Positions 26,082 through 35,450 of a DNA stretch of 64,000 nucleotides are shown here, piece by piece. Source of the DNA: Fusibacter ferrireducens (GTDB lineage: Bacteria > Bacillota > Clostridia > Peptostreptococcales > Acidaminobacteraceae). The notes under the pieces are model-generated. The model was not told the DNA's origin. It saw nothing but the letters and a program-made list of their open reading frames with translations, and made no database searches. Where the stretch lies: assembly GCF_015352425.1 (NCBI RefSeq), contig NZ_JADKNH010000003.1, positions 1 through 64,000 on the forward strand. Direction: 5' to 3'. The stretch's first letter is position 1, and each line of letters starts with the position of its first letter. A program made the position numbers and the translations under genes.

Positions 26082-26110
26082 TTGATATTCAGATTAAACT
26101 ATATTATAAT
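26082..26110 (+). promoter_or_regulatory. Sigma-A promoter for the Fbp/Afu-type operon
   Basis: TTGATA (26082-26087), a 17-bp spacer and TATAAT (26105-26110), 44 bp before the binding protein ATG. Confidence 0.7.
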
Positions 26111-26154
26111 ATCGTAGGAACATATAAAATAAGAAAAATCAAGGATGGCATAGG

Positions 26155-27327
26155 ATGAAAAGAAATGTATTAGTTATAATGATAGTGGCTTTTGCTGTGA
26201 TGCTTATGGCTTGTGGCAGCGGTAATAGTAGTGTAGCTGAAGAGCCTGCGAATTCATCGGCAAACAGTTCGGCAGAAGCCTCAAATGAACCAAAGGATGC
26301 AGTAGAATCAACTGGTGAAACTCAATCAACCGATACAACTCAGGTTGAAGATGATTTAAAAGGATGGCATTCTGAATTTTATAATGCAGAGAAAATGAAC
26401 GGCGTAGTGCTCAATATGTATGGCGTTACGGACTCGATTATTCCTGTACTCGATCAATTTACAGCGGATACAGGGATTGTTGTTGAAAACTTGACCATGA
26501 AAAACGGTGAAATATTACAGAGACTGATCAATGAAAAAGATTCTGGCACTGTGATTGCCGACATATGGTTCACAGGAGGTGCAGATACTTTTATCAGCGC
26601 GTCGCAGCAAGGTCTATTGCACGCTTATCATTCGCCAGAAGGTGAAATTTTAAGTGATATTATGAAAGATAAAGATGGTTTTTGGTATGGCACTTCATTG
26701 ACCCTAGTGAACTGGGTGGTGAATACAGACCTGATTGCAGAAAAAGGTCTTAAAATGCCTGAGACATGGGATGATTTACTTCAAGAAGGTTTAAAGGGAG
26801 AGGTCTCTATGTCAAATCCAGCATCGTCAGGAACGGCCTATAACACTGTAAGTGCCATTCTTCAAGTGCGCGGAGAAGAAGCGGGTTGGACATACCTTGA
26901 TCAGTTAATTGGCCAGGTGCCATTTTTCACTGCTAGAGGAAGTGATCCTGCACAGAACGTTGTTTCAGGTGAAGCCATTGTCGGAATCAATGCAAGTAAT
27001 GGAGATCGTGAACTTGAAGAAAATAATGCGCATATTAAGCTCGTGTATCCGAAAGATGGTACTGGCTGGTGGCCGCAACCCGTTGCAATTGTAGAGGGTT
27101 CTGAAAAACTGGATGAAGCAAAAGTGTTTGTGGATTGGTTGATCTCTAAAAGAGGGATGGAGACCATTGCAGAAGTTAGAAATGCAGCAGTTGCAAGAAA
27201 TGATGTGGCAATTCCAGAGGGCATTGTGGACATTAACGATATTGAGCTTCTGCCAGTGGATTTTCAAGCAAATGCCATTGATAGAGATGCTATTTTAGTA
27301 GAATGGGAAAAACATGTAGAAAAATAG
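26155..27327 (+). CDS. Fbp/Afu-type ABC transporter substrate-binding lipoprotein
   Basis: A 390-residue lipoprotein: signal ending AVMLMACGSG, a Ser/Glu-rich linker (about 20-70), then a type 2 periplasmic-binding fold (NMYGVTDSIIPVLDQFTADTG, IADIWFTGGADTFI, SSGTAYNTVSAIL). This family includes ferric ion (FbpA), 2-aminoethylphosphonate and hexose-phosphate (AfuA) binders. The paired tyrosines that hold iron in FbpA are not apparent near the C-terminus. The operon ends with a PHP phosphoesterase, which tilts the choice towards a phosphorylated organic ligand. That choice is inference. Confidence 0.85.
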   Translation: MKRNVLVIMIVAFAVMLMACGSGNSSVAEEPANSSANSSAEASNEPKDAVESTGETQSTDTTQVEDDLKGWHSEFYNAEKMNGVVLNMYGVTDSIIPVLDQFTADTGIVVENLTMKNGEILQRLINEKDSGTVIADIWFTGGADTFISASQQGLLHAYHSPEGEILSDIMKDKDGFWYGTSLTLVNWVVNTDLIAEKGLKMPETWDDLLQEGLKGEVSMSNPASSGTAYNTVSAILQVRGEEAGWTYLDQLIGQVPFFTARGSDPAQNVVSGEAIVGINASNGDRELEENNAHIKLVYPKDGTGWWPQPVAIVEGSEKLDEAKVFVDWLISKRGMETIAEVRNAAVARNDVAIPEGIVDINDIELLPVDFQANAIDRDAILVEWEKHVEK

Positions 27328-27342
27328 GATGTAGAGGGACCG

Positions 27343-29022
27343 ATGAAACACAATAGAAGTGTGATCTTGACAATCTCATATGGATTAATCATTGCTTTTT
27401 TACTCTATTTTGTGGCGTTACCCATCGTCAGTGTTGTGATGTATGGATTTGGTGCTGAAAATAGTATGTGGCGCAATTTAAAAGGCATAGAAAGAAGTTT
27501 AGGTTACCTGAAAAACAGCTTGGTCGTATCCCTGTCGGTCACAGTTATTGCAACGGTCATTGGTTTGATCATGTCCTTTACTCTGAATAGAGTGACCTTT
27601 GTTGGAAGAAGAATCATGAAAATCTTGGTTCTTCTTCCTTTTGTCAATCCGCCTTTTGTAGGGAGTATATCGTACATTATGCTCTTTGGCAAACGCGGCT
27701 TGATTACACATCAATTGCTTGGACTCACCATATCCCCTTTTGGACTTCAAGGCATATTAATTATTCAAATTTTGAGTTTGAGTTCACATGCATATCTTTT
27801 GATTTCAAGTTCCATAAGAAAGATTGATGTCACTTTGGAAGATGCGGCCAGAAATCTAGGGGCCACAGAAGCCAATGTTTTCAGAACAGTAACGGTGCCG
27901 ATGATGCGCCCTGAAATTTTAGGGACTGCGCTTTTAATCTTCTTGGAATCCATGGCAGATTTCAGTACACCGCTTGTAATCGGTGGCAGTTATCAGACGT
28001 TGGCGTCTGATTTGTACATACAGATAACCGGGTTATATGATATGACCTCTGCAACGGTCTCCGGTATTATTTTGCTAATGCCCTGTATAGGCATTTTTAT
28101 CTTGCACAAGTATTATTTTTCAAAGCATAGTTATTTTTCAGAAGACAGCATATCCATAGATATTGAGTACAAGCATATTGGTAAGAAGACCAAACTATTC
28201 CTAGTTGCGTTTTGCGGCATATTTATAAGCTTTGTGCTTGCAAAATATCTCTTTATTGTCATTGGTGCTTTGACTAAGTCATGGGGGCATGACTATACAT
28301 TTACGCTTGAACATATAAAAGCGCTTGGCAATAGACAGTATAAACCTTTTGTCAATGCTTTCAAGTTGGCAACAATAAGCGGTTTAATAGCGTCTGCCAC
28401 AGGCGTTACTCTGGCTTATCTCATCCAAGTCAAACAACTTAAATTTTCTGGAATGGCAGATTTTTTGGCGACAGTGCCTGCAGCTATACCAGGGATACTC
28501 TTTGGCATAAGTTATCTGGTGACCTTTAAATATCCTCTCTTTGGTATTGGCAGACTGTGGCTTACGGATCTTAAGGGCATTGTGCTCATGGGATCGGGTA
28601 TCATCATCTATTTGATATGTATCGCTCGATTCATGAATACGGGTTTAAGGTCGGGTTATGCGCTTTTTGAACACATTCATCCAGATATTGAAAAAGCCTC
28701 ATATAATCTCGGGGCCAGTGTTGCTCAGACTTTCGTAAAAATTACAGTACCTTTGATGAAAGATGCTTTTTCGGCTTCTTTTTTGAAGAATTTTTCTTCG
28801 GGAATGGTGACTTTAGGGGCGATTATTCTCTTGTTAATTCCATCGAACAAGGTAGCTGTTCAACAGGTGTTTCAAATTATTACAAGCAGTGATACAGGAA
28901 ATGCAGCTGCCATGTCGCTAATGCTGTCTCTGATGACTTTTGTTTTTATGAGCGGTTACTATACGCTGTTCAATATGAAAGAGTTGATGGAACGCGCAAT
29001 TGAAATAGGAAGGCGGAAATAG
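27343..29022 (+). CDS. Fbp/Afu-type ABC transporter permease (fused double domain)
   Basis: A 559-residue permease with two BPD_transp_1 domains of about 270 residues. Each has six helices and an EAA loop: LEDAARNLGATEANVFRTVTVP near residue 165 and IEKASYNLGASVAQTFVKITVP near 445. Fusion of both halves is normal for FbpB/AfuB/CysTW-like iron-family permeases. It starts 15 bp after the binding protein gene and ends 1 bp before the ATPase start. Confidence 0.9.
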   Translation: MKHNRSVILTISYGLIIAFLLYFVALPIVSVVMYGFGAENSMWRNLKGIERSLGYLKNSLVVSLSVTVIATVIGLIMSFTLNRVTFVGRRIMKILVLLPFVNPPFVGSISYIMLFGKRGLITHQLLGLTISPFGLQGILIIQILSLSSHAYLLISSSIRKIDVTLEDAARNLGATEANVFRTVTVPMMRPEILGTALLIFLESMADFSTPLVIGGSYQTLASDLYIQITGLYDMTSATVSGIILLMPCIGIFILHKYYFSKHSYFSEDSISIDIEYKHIGKKTKLFLVAFCGIFISFVLAKYLFIVIGALTKSWGHDYTFTLEHIKALGNRQYKPFVNAFKLATISGLIASATGVTLAYLIQVKQLKFSGMADFLATVPAAIPGILFGISYLVTFKYPLFGIGRLWLTDLKGIVLMGSGIIIYLICIARFMNTGLRSGYALFEHIHPDIEKASYNLGASVAQTFVKITVPLMKDAFSASFLKNFSSGMVTLGAIILLLIPSNKVAVQQVFQIITSSDTGNAAAMSLMLSLMTFVFMSGYYTLFNMKELMERAIEIGRRK

Positions 29023-29023
29023 C

Positions 29024-30058
29024 ATGAGTTTGAGAATCGAAGGTGTATCTAAAACATTTAATGGCTTTCAAGCACTAAAAAAAGTAAACTTAGAAGTCAA
29101 AGAAGGTGAAATCTTAGCTCTGCTGGGATCATCCGGTTGTGGCAAAACCACTTTGCTTCGCATTATAGCTGGCCTTATTGAGCAGACAGAAGGCAAAGTA
29201 TGGATTAATGAAACGGATATATCGGGGTGGCCAGCACAGAAGCGCAATACGGCCATGGTTTTTCAAAATTATGCTCTGTTTCCCCATATGAACCTTGAAG
29301 AAAATATTGCCTATGGCTTGACACTGAAAAAAATGAGACGCAATGCAATTAGAAGTCAAGTCAATGAGGTGTTAAAGCAAGTACAGCTTGATGGGCTGAA
29401 TAAGCGAAAAATCCAAGAGCTAAGCGGTGGGCAGAAACAAAGGGCTGCACTTGCAAGAGCGCTTATTACGAAGCCAGATATTTTGCTCTTTGATGAACCG
29501 CTGAGTAACTTAGATGAAAAGCTTAGAGTCAGCATGCGTGAGGAAATCAGTAGAATTCAGCGCGAGACAGGCATTACATCTATTTATGTGACGCATGATC
29601 AAAAGGAAGCCATGGCAATTGCGCATAAAATTGCGGTGATGAGTCACGGCGAGGTCGTCCAGTGGGGAGAACCAGAAGATATTTTTTATAGGCCGGTCAA
29701 TGCTTTTACTGCTGATTTTATGGGACGTGTCAATGTCTTTGAATGTCAGAAAAACAGTCAAGGTATATTTACATTTTTGGGAAAAACTATTGAGACATCT
29801 TCTAATTCAAAGGCGATTCAATTGCTCTTACCGCCTGAAGAAGTGGACATATATGAGACCGATAAAGGGCAGTTGATTCAGGGAACTGTCGTGGCAATAG
29901 AACTGTCAGGTGCTTTGATTCACTATCGTATCGCGGTTAAAAACCTGCACCTGTATGCTTATCGATTGCGCAGAGTCAAAGAACGGATTTATAGTGAAAA
30001 TCAGACGGTATGGATTGACTTTGATATCAAAACCATACACATTTTTGAAGAGAGGTAA
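29024..30058 (+). CDS. Fbp/Afu-type ABC transporter ATP-binding protein
   Basis: A 344-residue ATPase: Walker A GSSGCGKT near residue 35, Q-loop VFQNYALFPHM, signature LSGGQKQRAALARAL, Walker B LLFDEPLSNLD and switch His in YVTHDQKEA. The C-terminal 110 residues form a TOBE-like domain. GGCGGAAATAG lies before the ATG. It energises the fused permease; the PHP gene follows after 6 bp. Confidence 0.9.
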   Translation: MSLRIEGVSKTFNGFQALKKVNLEVKEGEILALLGSSGCGKTTLLRIIAGLIEQTEGKVWINETDISGWPAQKRNTAMVFQNYALFPHMNLEENIAYGLTLKKMRRNAIRSQVNEVLKQVQLDGLNKRKIQELSGGQKQRAALARALITKPDILLFDEPLSNLDEKLRVSMREEISRIQRETGITSIYVTHDQKEAMAIAHKIAVMSHGEVVQWGEPEDIFYRPVNAFTADFMGRVNVFECQKNSQGIFTFLGKTIETSSNSKAIQLLLPPEEVDIYETDKGQLIQGTVVAIELSGALIHYRIAVKNLHLYAYRLRRVKERIYSENQTVWIDFDIKTIHIFEER

Positions 30059-30064
30059 ACATAG

Positions 30065-30661
30065 ATGATTATTGATTTACATTTTCATACAAAACAGTAT
30101 TCTTCCTGTAGTCGGATCGATATGGAAGAGGGGATCGAACAGGCTAAAGCGATGGGCCTAGAAGGGGTTTGTATCACTGATCACGATGTTTTTGCCTGCA
30201 GAGAAAAAGCCCAAAGATTACAAGAGAAATATGGCATTCTTGTGATTGTCGGTACAGAGATTTACACTAAAGAAGGGGATTTATTATGCTTTGGACTTGA
30301 TGAAATCCCTTCAAATCAACCTTTTGCACAGGATCTGATTGATCACATCAATCAAGTGAGGGGTGCCTGTATAGCGGCGCACCCTTTTAGAAATAACAAT
30401 AGAGGCATGGGGGAAACGCTTCGGCAATTAAAAGGCATACATGCGATTGAGAGCTTAAATGGAAACACGAGTAAAGCAAATAATGAGAGGGCAAAACAAA
30501 TGGCTCATGCGCTGGGGGTGCCCTGTACAGGCGGTAGTGATGCACATTCATTAGATCGAATCGGGAGTTATGCCACACGCTTTTTAGAGAACATAAAAAA
30601 TGAGAGCGATTTAATATGTGCAATACGTCGTGGACAAGTGATGCCTTGGGGAAAATGCTGA
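30065..30661 (+). CDS. PHP-domain phosphoesterase
   Basis: A 198-residue single-domain PHP protein with all metal-site motifs: DLHFHTKQYSSCS (residues 3-15), ITDHDVF near 38, VGTEIYT near 63, AAHPFR near 100 and GGSDAHS near 158. PHP domains hydrolyse phosphoesters such as histidinol phosphate, 5'-phosphonucleotides or sugar phosphates. It follows the ABC ATPase gene by 6 bp with GAAGAGAGG before it. Co-transcription with an Afu-type importer suggests that it dephosphorylates the imported compound; the substrate is unproved. Confidence 0.85.
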   Translation: MIIDLHFHTKQYSSCSRIDMEEGIEQAKAMGLEGVCITDHDVFACREKAQRLQEKYGILVIVGTEIYTKEGDLLCFGLDEIPSNQPFAQDLIDHINQVRGACIAAHPFRNNNRGMGETLRQLKGIHAIESLNGNTSKANNERAKQMAHALGVPCTGGSDAHSLDRIGSYATRFLENIKNESDLICAIRRGQVMPWGKC

Positions 30662-30785
30662 GGGTTTGGGGCGCATATTGGAATAGAAACGAACGATAAA
30701 TATGTGCAAAGCGAACTATCCAAATAGAGCATTATGATTTATAATAGAGATGACAATGGGTTTTATTGAAAGGAGTTGAAGGGTT

Positions 30786-32165
30786 ATTGACTTTATAAAG
30801 TTTAGGAACTTAATTTTAAGCAGTGAAGTCACTCTTATGGGAAAAATACTCGTGTATGCAAAAGAAAGGGACTATGCTAAATATACTTCAACTCTTGCAG
30901 AAGCATGGCGTCTTTCAATTTCAGGCCTATCGGAAGCCTTGATTCAGGCAAGTTATCGATCAGAATCCATTCCTGAGATAGGTCCAGATGAGGATTTTTC
31001 AAAAAATAAAATTGCAGAATTTGGTGTCATGGAAGCAAAGAGACATCGCTCAAGAGGCATTACACTTGAGATGTTCTTGGGGTTGATGAAATACTATCAT
31101 CAGTCCTATATCGACTTAATTGCGGAAAGTGATTTTTCAACTGAGGAAAAGGTGTTCTTTTCTCAGTATATTAAAAGGTATTTTGATCATGTGGAACTGG
31201 GGTTTATTACAGAGTGGACCACATTATCTGAGAGCACAAAAGTACAGAACCTTCAAGCCCAAAATCGTGATATAACCAATGAAAAAAACAAATATCTCAC
31301 CGTATTTGAAAGCATATATGATCCCATAGTTTTAGTGGATCAGGACAATCGTATTGAAAATTTTAATCATCAAGCGGCTGTTGCTTTCGCCGATACAAAT
31401 GTCTCAGGTAAGAAGTACTATAGCGATACTGACATGGAAAACACATTTACATGGCTTAAAAATGAGATTGATCAGTTTATGAAGCTAAAAAAAGAGGAGA
31501 TCTCCATAGAGCAAACACTCTCCACAAAATTGGGACAGAAAACGTATGTCATCAAGTTAAAAAAGATGATGGATATTACTGAAAGATATGCAGGTACAGT
31601 TGTGACCTTTAGCGATATTACAGATCGATTAGAGTTTGAAAGACAATTAAAAGCACAAAATGAAAAATTAGAATATTATGCCTACACAGATCACATGACA
31701 GGTGTATTAAATCGCAGAACGGGGTTATTTACTCTTGAAAAAGAACTTGCTTCAATAAAGAGTAAATCGCTATCTGTGTGCTTTATGGACATTGATGGGT
31801 TAAAATATGTCAATGATAAATATGGACACACTGAAGGCGATAATCTGATTAATTTTATCGTTACGACGATAAAAGAAAAGATAAGTTTAAAGGATTCAAT
31901 CAGCCGATTTGGAGGAGACGAATTTTTAATCATCTTTCCAGAGTGCAGTTATTCTGAGGCGGAAGTTGTTATTCGCAGTATTATTGAAGCGTTAACAGAT
32001 CATGACAATAAGGGAATAGACGCGTATAAACATGTCTTTAGCTATGGTATTGTGGAAGTGCTAAGAGCCAGTGATTATGACTTAGATGACATCATTAAGC
32101 TGGCTGATCAAAGGATGTATCAAAATAAATCCAATAAGAAAAAACGTATAGATAAAAGGACATAA
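30786..32165 (+). CDS. Diguanylate cyclase with PAS domain (possible ATT start)
   Basis: A GGDEF protein of 442 residues from ATG 30837, or 459 from an ATT at 30786. Residues about 20-140 are a helical sensor domain (YTSTLAEAWRLSISGLSEAL, KYYHQSYIDLI), then PAS near 170-260, and GGDEF with intact SRFGGDEFLIIF near 375. No RxxD inhibitory site precedes GGDEF (SLKDSISR). The frame upstream of ATG 30837 reads FIKFRNLILSSEVTLMG, which looks coding, and GAAAGGAG at 30768-30775 suits a start near 30786; the only near-start codon there is ATT. It makes cyclic di-GMP in response to an unknown signal. Confidence 0.75.
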   Translation: MDFIKFRNLILSSEVTLMGKILVYAKERDYAKYTSTLAEAWRLSISGLSEALIQASYRSESIPEIGPDEDFSKNKIAEFGVMEAKRHRSRGITLEMFLGLMKYYHQSYIDLIAESDFSTEEKVFFSQYIKRYFDHVELGFITEWTTLSESTKVQNLQAQNRDITNEKNKYLTVFESIYDPIVLVDQDNRIENFNHQAAVAFADTNVSGKKYYSDTDMENTFTWLKNEIDQFMKLKKEEISIEQTLSTKLGQKTYVIKLKKMMDITERYAGTVVTFSDITDRLEFERQLKAQNEKLEYYAYTDHMTGVLNRRTGLFTLEKELASIKSKSLSVCFMDIDGLKYVNDKYGHTEGDNLINFIVTTIKEKISLKDSISRFGGDEFLIIFPECSYSEAEVVIRSIIEALTDHDNKGIDAYKHVFSYGIVEVLRASDYDLDDIIKLADQRMYQNKSNKKKRIDKRT

Positions 32166-32351
32166 GATTTTCAAAATTTGCTTTAGAGTTGATTTGGATG
32201 TTTGGGAACAGACGTCTTAAATGAACTCTTTTTATATACGTCAGTATAAATGTAATTGTGACCTCATCAAATTCTAATTTTATTCTATATAAAATTCAAA
32301 TAAAATCTTGTTAATATAATAAGAAAAAGAGCAGAAAGGTATATATTAACA

Positions 32352-33251
32352 ATGAAGATGATTAAAACAATTACGATGATGATGGGTTTGATTTTAATTG
32401 GACTCTGGGGAAGTGTATTATTTATAGGGGGACGTATTGGAGCTTATGCTTGGTGGGGGGTAATCGGTTATTCTGTCATAGGTGGCATAATGCTTATGGG
32501 GATGTTTGTAAACGTATTAATCCGATTAGTGAAAAAGAAAAAGATTCATGCGATTCAAATTATAGTAATTGGCATCTCTCTTTTAACGGCTTATCCTCTG
32601 ACTTGGTTTTTATTGCGAAAGCCAATAGCTTATCCTTCAGATGTAAATAAAGCTTCACCTGCTGTAGTTGTGGATTCACCACTCAAAGGCAAAATACTAG
32701 TAGCGTGGGGAGGAGACGATATCCAACATAACTATCATGCATGGCTCTCGTGTGAGCGTTGGGCTTATGATTTAGTGATGGCACCGACTCTGATAGATAG
32801 TGATGATCTAGATGCTTATGGCATTTATGGACAAGCACTTTATGCACCTGTAGACGGCGTTGTTGTAGGTGTTTATGATCAAGAACAAGACATTGTGCCC
32901 CATGCAACAGAATTTTTATCTGCACTGGGCAATTATATTTTTATACAAATAGATGAAACAGGTACTTACTTGGTGATGTCGCATTTAAAGCCAAATTCTG
33001 CACTGGTAAATGTGGGGCAGAGCGTAAAAACAGGTGAACAAATTGGGCTTATAGGGAACACAGGGTCCACCACAGAACCTCATCTTCATATACATCATCA
33101 ACGAGAAAATCCCAATGAAATATTGTTATTTGCAGAAGGATTGCCACTTTATTTTAGAGATTATTCAAGTGAGAAAATGCCCTTAGGTGGTCTTGAGACA
33201 AATAAAGAGGGTAAGGATATCTTGGTGGGAGACCATTTCTTTGGAAACTAA
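32352..33251 (+). CDS. Membrane-bound M23 (LytM-type) peptidase
   Basis: A 299-residue protein with three N-terminal helices (about residues 6-28, 33-56 and 65-87) and a C-terminal M23 domain. The zinc motifs are HAWLSCERWAYD near residue 130 and EPHLHIHH near 236, with VMSHLKPNSALVNVGQSVKTG between. M23 enzymes cut peptidoglycan cross-bridges. AGAAAGG lies before the start. It is alone between a cyclase and a sigma-54 regulator, so a remodelling role in the envelope is the most that can be said. Confidence 0.85.
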   Translation: MKMIKTITMMMGLILIGLWGSVLFIGGRIGAYAWWGVIGYSVIGGIMLMGMFVNVLIRLVKKKKIHAIQIIVIGISLLTAYPLTWFLLRKPIAYPSDVNKASPAVVVDSPLKGKILVAWGGDDIQHNYHAWLSCERWAYDLVMAPTLIDSDDLDAYGIYGQALYAPVDGVVVGVYDQEQDIVPHATEFLSALGNYIFIQIDETGTYLVMSHLKPNSALVNVGQSVKTGEQIGLIGNTGSTTEPHLHIHHQRENPNEILLFAEGLPLYFRDYSSEKMPLGGLETNKEGKDILVGDHFFGN

Positions 33252-33325
33252 ATTTATAATAGAACTAAATTTTTCTAAAGTGTTTAGTTGGATTTAAACT
33301 TGCTTTAAAGGGACTTGGGGGGATT

Positions 33326-35329
33326 ATGAAAAAAATAGTATTAATTGCATTAAAGAAGCTTACAAAAGAACATTATTTAGAAAAGCTTAACGATTTTTTA
33401 GGCAATTATGTTGAAATTGAAGGCTATAGTGTGGAAGAGGGCATCGAAAACATCTATTCAGCGGATTTGGTTATTATAACAGGTATGGGTGTTGCAGAAC
33501 CCTTTAAAAAACACATTATTACGGATGCAGAAATCATATATTTAAGACGAACATACACCAAAAAAGGACTGAAAAAAATGTTGGATTTGCCCAGTGGTAT
33601 TACAGCAATGTTTGTCTGCAATGAGATGGTTTCCGCGATTGAAAGCATCTCCATATTAAATACCATTGGGATCAAACATATCAATTTTATCCCTGTATAT
33701 CCTGGAATGGCAGAAATTCCGGATTTAAAATATGCAATCACACCGGCACAACTGGAGTATGTGCCGAAGGGTGTAGAGCATGTAACCGATATAGGATGGC
33801 GTGTTATTGATACGACGACGATGCTGGATATTGTGACAAAGCTTGGGATCATGAATAAGGCCATTAACAATGCCATTGCAATGCGTCAAAATGAAATCAT
33901 ATCGCTCAATCTTGGATTACAGTATATGTTTGAAAATTCAAACATGGTTCTAGAAATGACCAATGAAGGTGTTATTTATACCGATGATCATTTGAATATA
34001 AAAGATTATAATGGTTCAATGATCAAAATAATTCAGATGTCAAAATATATAGGTCAAAATATTATAGGCACAATCATCCCTGAAACATTTGCCGAGATCT
34101 TTACTCAAAAGGAAGAAGTGGAAAAGTATTCGTTAAAGCATCCTTTGTTTAACAAGACTTTTGAAGTTTCAAAAAAGGCTTTTATTGTGAATGGCAAAAG
34201 TTATGGTTATATTTTTTTAATAGAGGATGAAACGGAAGTTAAGTCTTTAGAATTTAGGTTAAAGGGTCAATCCATTTCAAGTGGCTATGTGACCAAATAT
34301 GCTTTTGATGATATTTTAGGCAAGAGTGATGTGATCATGAAGTGTAAGGAAAAAGCCCTAAAAATGGCGACTTCTGATAATGTCGTCTTACTAATAGGTG
34401 AAAGTGGTACGGGTAAAGAATTGTTTGCACAATCCATACACAATGCTTCCCAAAGAAGCAAGATGCCTTTTTTGGCGATAAATTGTTCAGCTCTATATCC
34501 TCAGCTATTGGAAAGTGAGTTGTTCGGATATGAAGAAGGTGCCTTTTCGGGTGCAAAAAAAGGTGGCAAAAAAGGGTTGTTTGAACTCGCGGATAAAGGG
34601 ACTCTTTTTTTGGATGAAATTGGTGAGTTGCCCATGAGTGTACAAGCTAAATTCTTGCGCATATTGCAAGAAAAAGAGTTGATCAAAGTAGGTGGATCAG
34701 AAATTATTTCAGTAGATGTTCGAGTGATTGCTGCCACTAATAAAAAGCTCACTAAACTGATTGAAGAAAAGAAATTTAGAAAAGATTTATACTATCGGCT
34801 CAGTATTTTTCCGCTGTTAATACCACCACTAAAAGAAAGAAAAGAAGATATCTTATTTCTGGTGGACCGTTTTGTAAAGGATTTAAATGCAGCAGATAAA
34901 ACGATGAGTCCTGAGTTAATTCATTTTTTAACGACTTATTCATGGCCAGGCAATATTAGAGAACTTAAAAATTGTATTGAATACATGACTTTCATGGGGG
35001 AGCAACGATTAAATATTAGTGATCTGCCACCATCTATCACCAGTGATATGGAAAGCACATTGCCCCTTAAGAATCGTAATTTTAAAGATTTATCTTCCAC
35101 AGAAGATCAAATTGCGTCGTTTATTTTGACCTTTATAGAGGGCAAAGCCGCTGGAAGAAGGGCCATTTGTGATGAAGCTGTAAAATTGGGTTTGACGACT
35201 TCGGAATATAGAGTTAGACAAACGATGATGTATTTAAGAAAAAAGGGTTATATTGTTTATGAAACCGGTAAAAAAGGCGCAACAATATCTGAAAAGGGCC
35301 GAAAGAGGTTAAGAGAAATCAACCCCTAA
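33326..35329 (+). CDS. Sigma-54-dependent transcriptional activator with PAS and winged-helix C-terminus
   Basis: A 667-residue activator. Residues 1-190 are an N-terminal sensing region I do not recognise beyond a PrpR-like layout; about 205-300 a PAS domain (VLEMTNEGVIYTDDHLNIKDY); about 325-560 the AAA+ domain with Walker A GESGTGKE, the sigma-54 loop GAFSGA (usual GAFTGA) and LFLDEIGELP. The C-terminus lacks the common Fis-type HTH and instead has a winged helix (DEAVKLGLTTSEYRVRQTM). Strong TTGGGGGGA precedes the ATG. Its target is unclear; the window has sigma-54 promoters at 38825 and 42278. Confidence 0.85.
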   Translation: MKKIVLIALKKLTKEHYLEKLNDFLGNYVEIEGYSVEEGIENIYSADLVIITGMGVAEPFKKHIITDAEIIYLRRTYTKKGLKKMLDLPSGITAMFVCNEMVSAIESISILNTIGIKHINFIPVYPGMAEIPDLKYAITPAQLEYVPKGVEHVTDIGWRVIDTTTMLDIVTKLGIMNKAINNAIAMRQNEIISLNLGLQYMFENSNMVLEMTNEGVIYTDDHLNIKDYNGSMIKIIQMSKYIGQNIIGTIIPETFAEIFTQKEEVEKYSLKHPLFNKTFEVSKKAFIVNGKSYGYIFLIEDETEVKSLEFRLKGQSISSGYVTKYAFDDILGKSDVIMKCKEKALKMATSDNVVLLIGESGTGKELFAQSIHNASQRSKMPFLAINCSALYPQLLESELFGYEEGAFSGAKKGGKKGLFELADKGTLFLDEIGELPMSVQAKFLRILQEKELIKVGGSEIISVDVRVIAATNKKLTKLIEEKKFRKDLYYRLSIFPLLIPPLKERKEDILFLVDRFVKDLNAADKTMSPELIHFLTTYSWPGNIRELKNCIEYMTFMGEQRLNISDLPPSITSDMESTLPLKNRNFKDLSSTEDQIASFILTFIEGKAAGRRAICDEAVKLGLTTSEYRVRQTMMYLRKKGYIVYETGKKGATISEKGRKRLREINP

Positions 35330-35337
35330 GATACATG

Positions 35338-35402
35338 TAGAGGGACCAGCCAAAGGTCGCAATTTTATAATTGCATCTTTTGGATGATCCCTCTATTTTT
35401 TT
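35338..35402. terminator. Bidirectional terminator between converging genes
   Basis: TAGAGGGA and TCCCTCTA form the base, with CCAAAG/CTTTTGG and GCAATT/AATTGC inside, followed by TTTTTTT on the + strand and a partial T run on the other strand. It lies between the sigma-54 activator (+) and chbG (-). Confidence 0.8.
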
Positions 35403-35450
35403 AGCGATAACTTATAGAATATAATTTATAAGATGTAAGTTTAAAAATGG

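Noticed and set aside
33288-33305. Sigma-54 promoter before the PAS activator gene
   Set aside because: GG and GC are 10 bp apart (TTGGATTTAAACTTGC), but the -24 part lacks the CA and the start of transcription would fall on the ribosome site.
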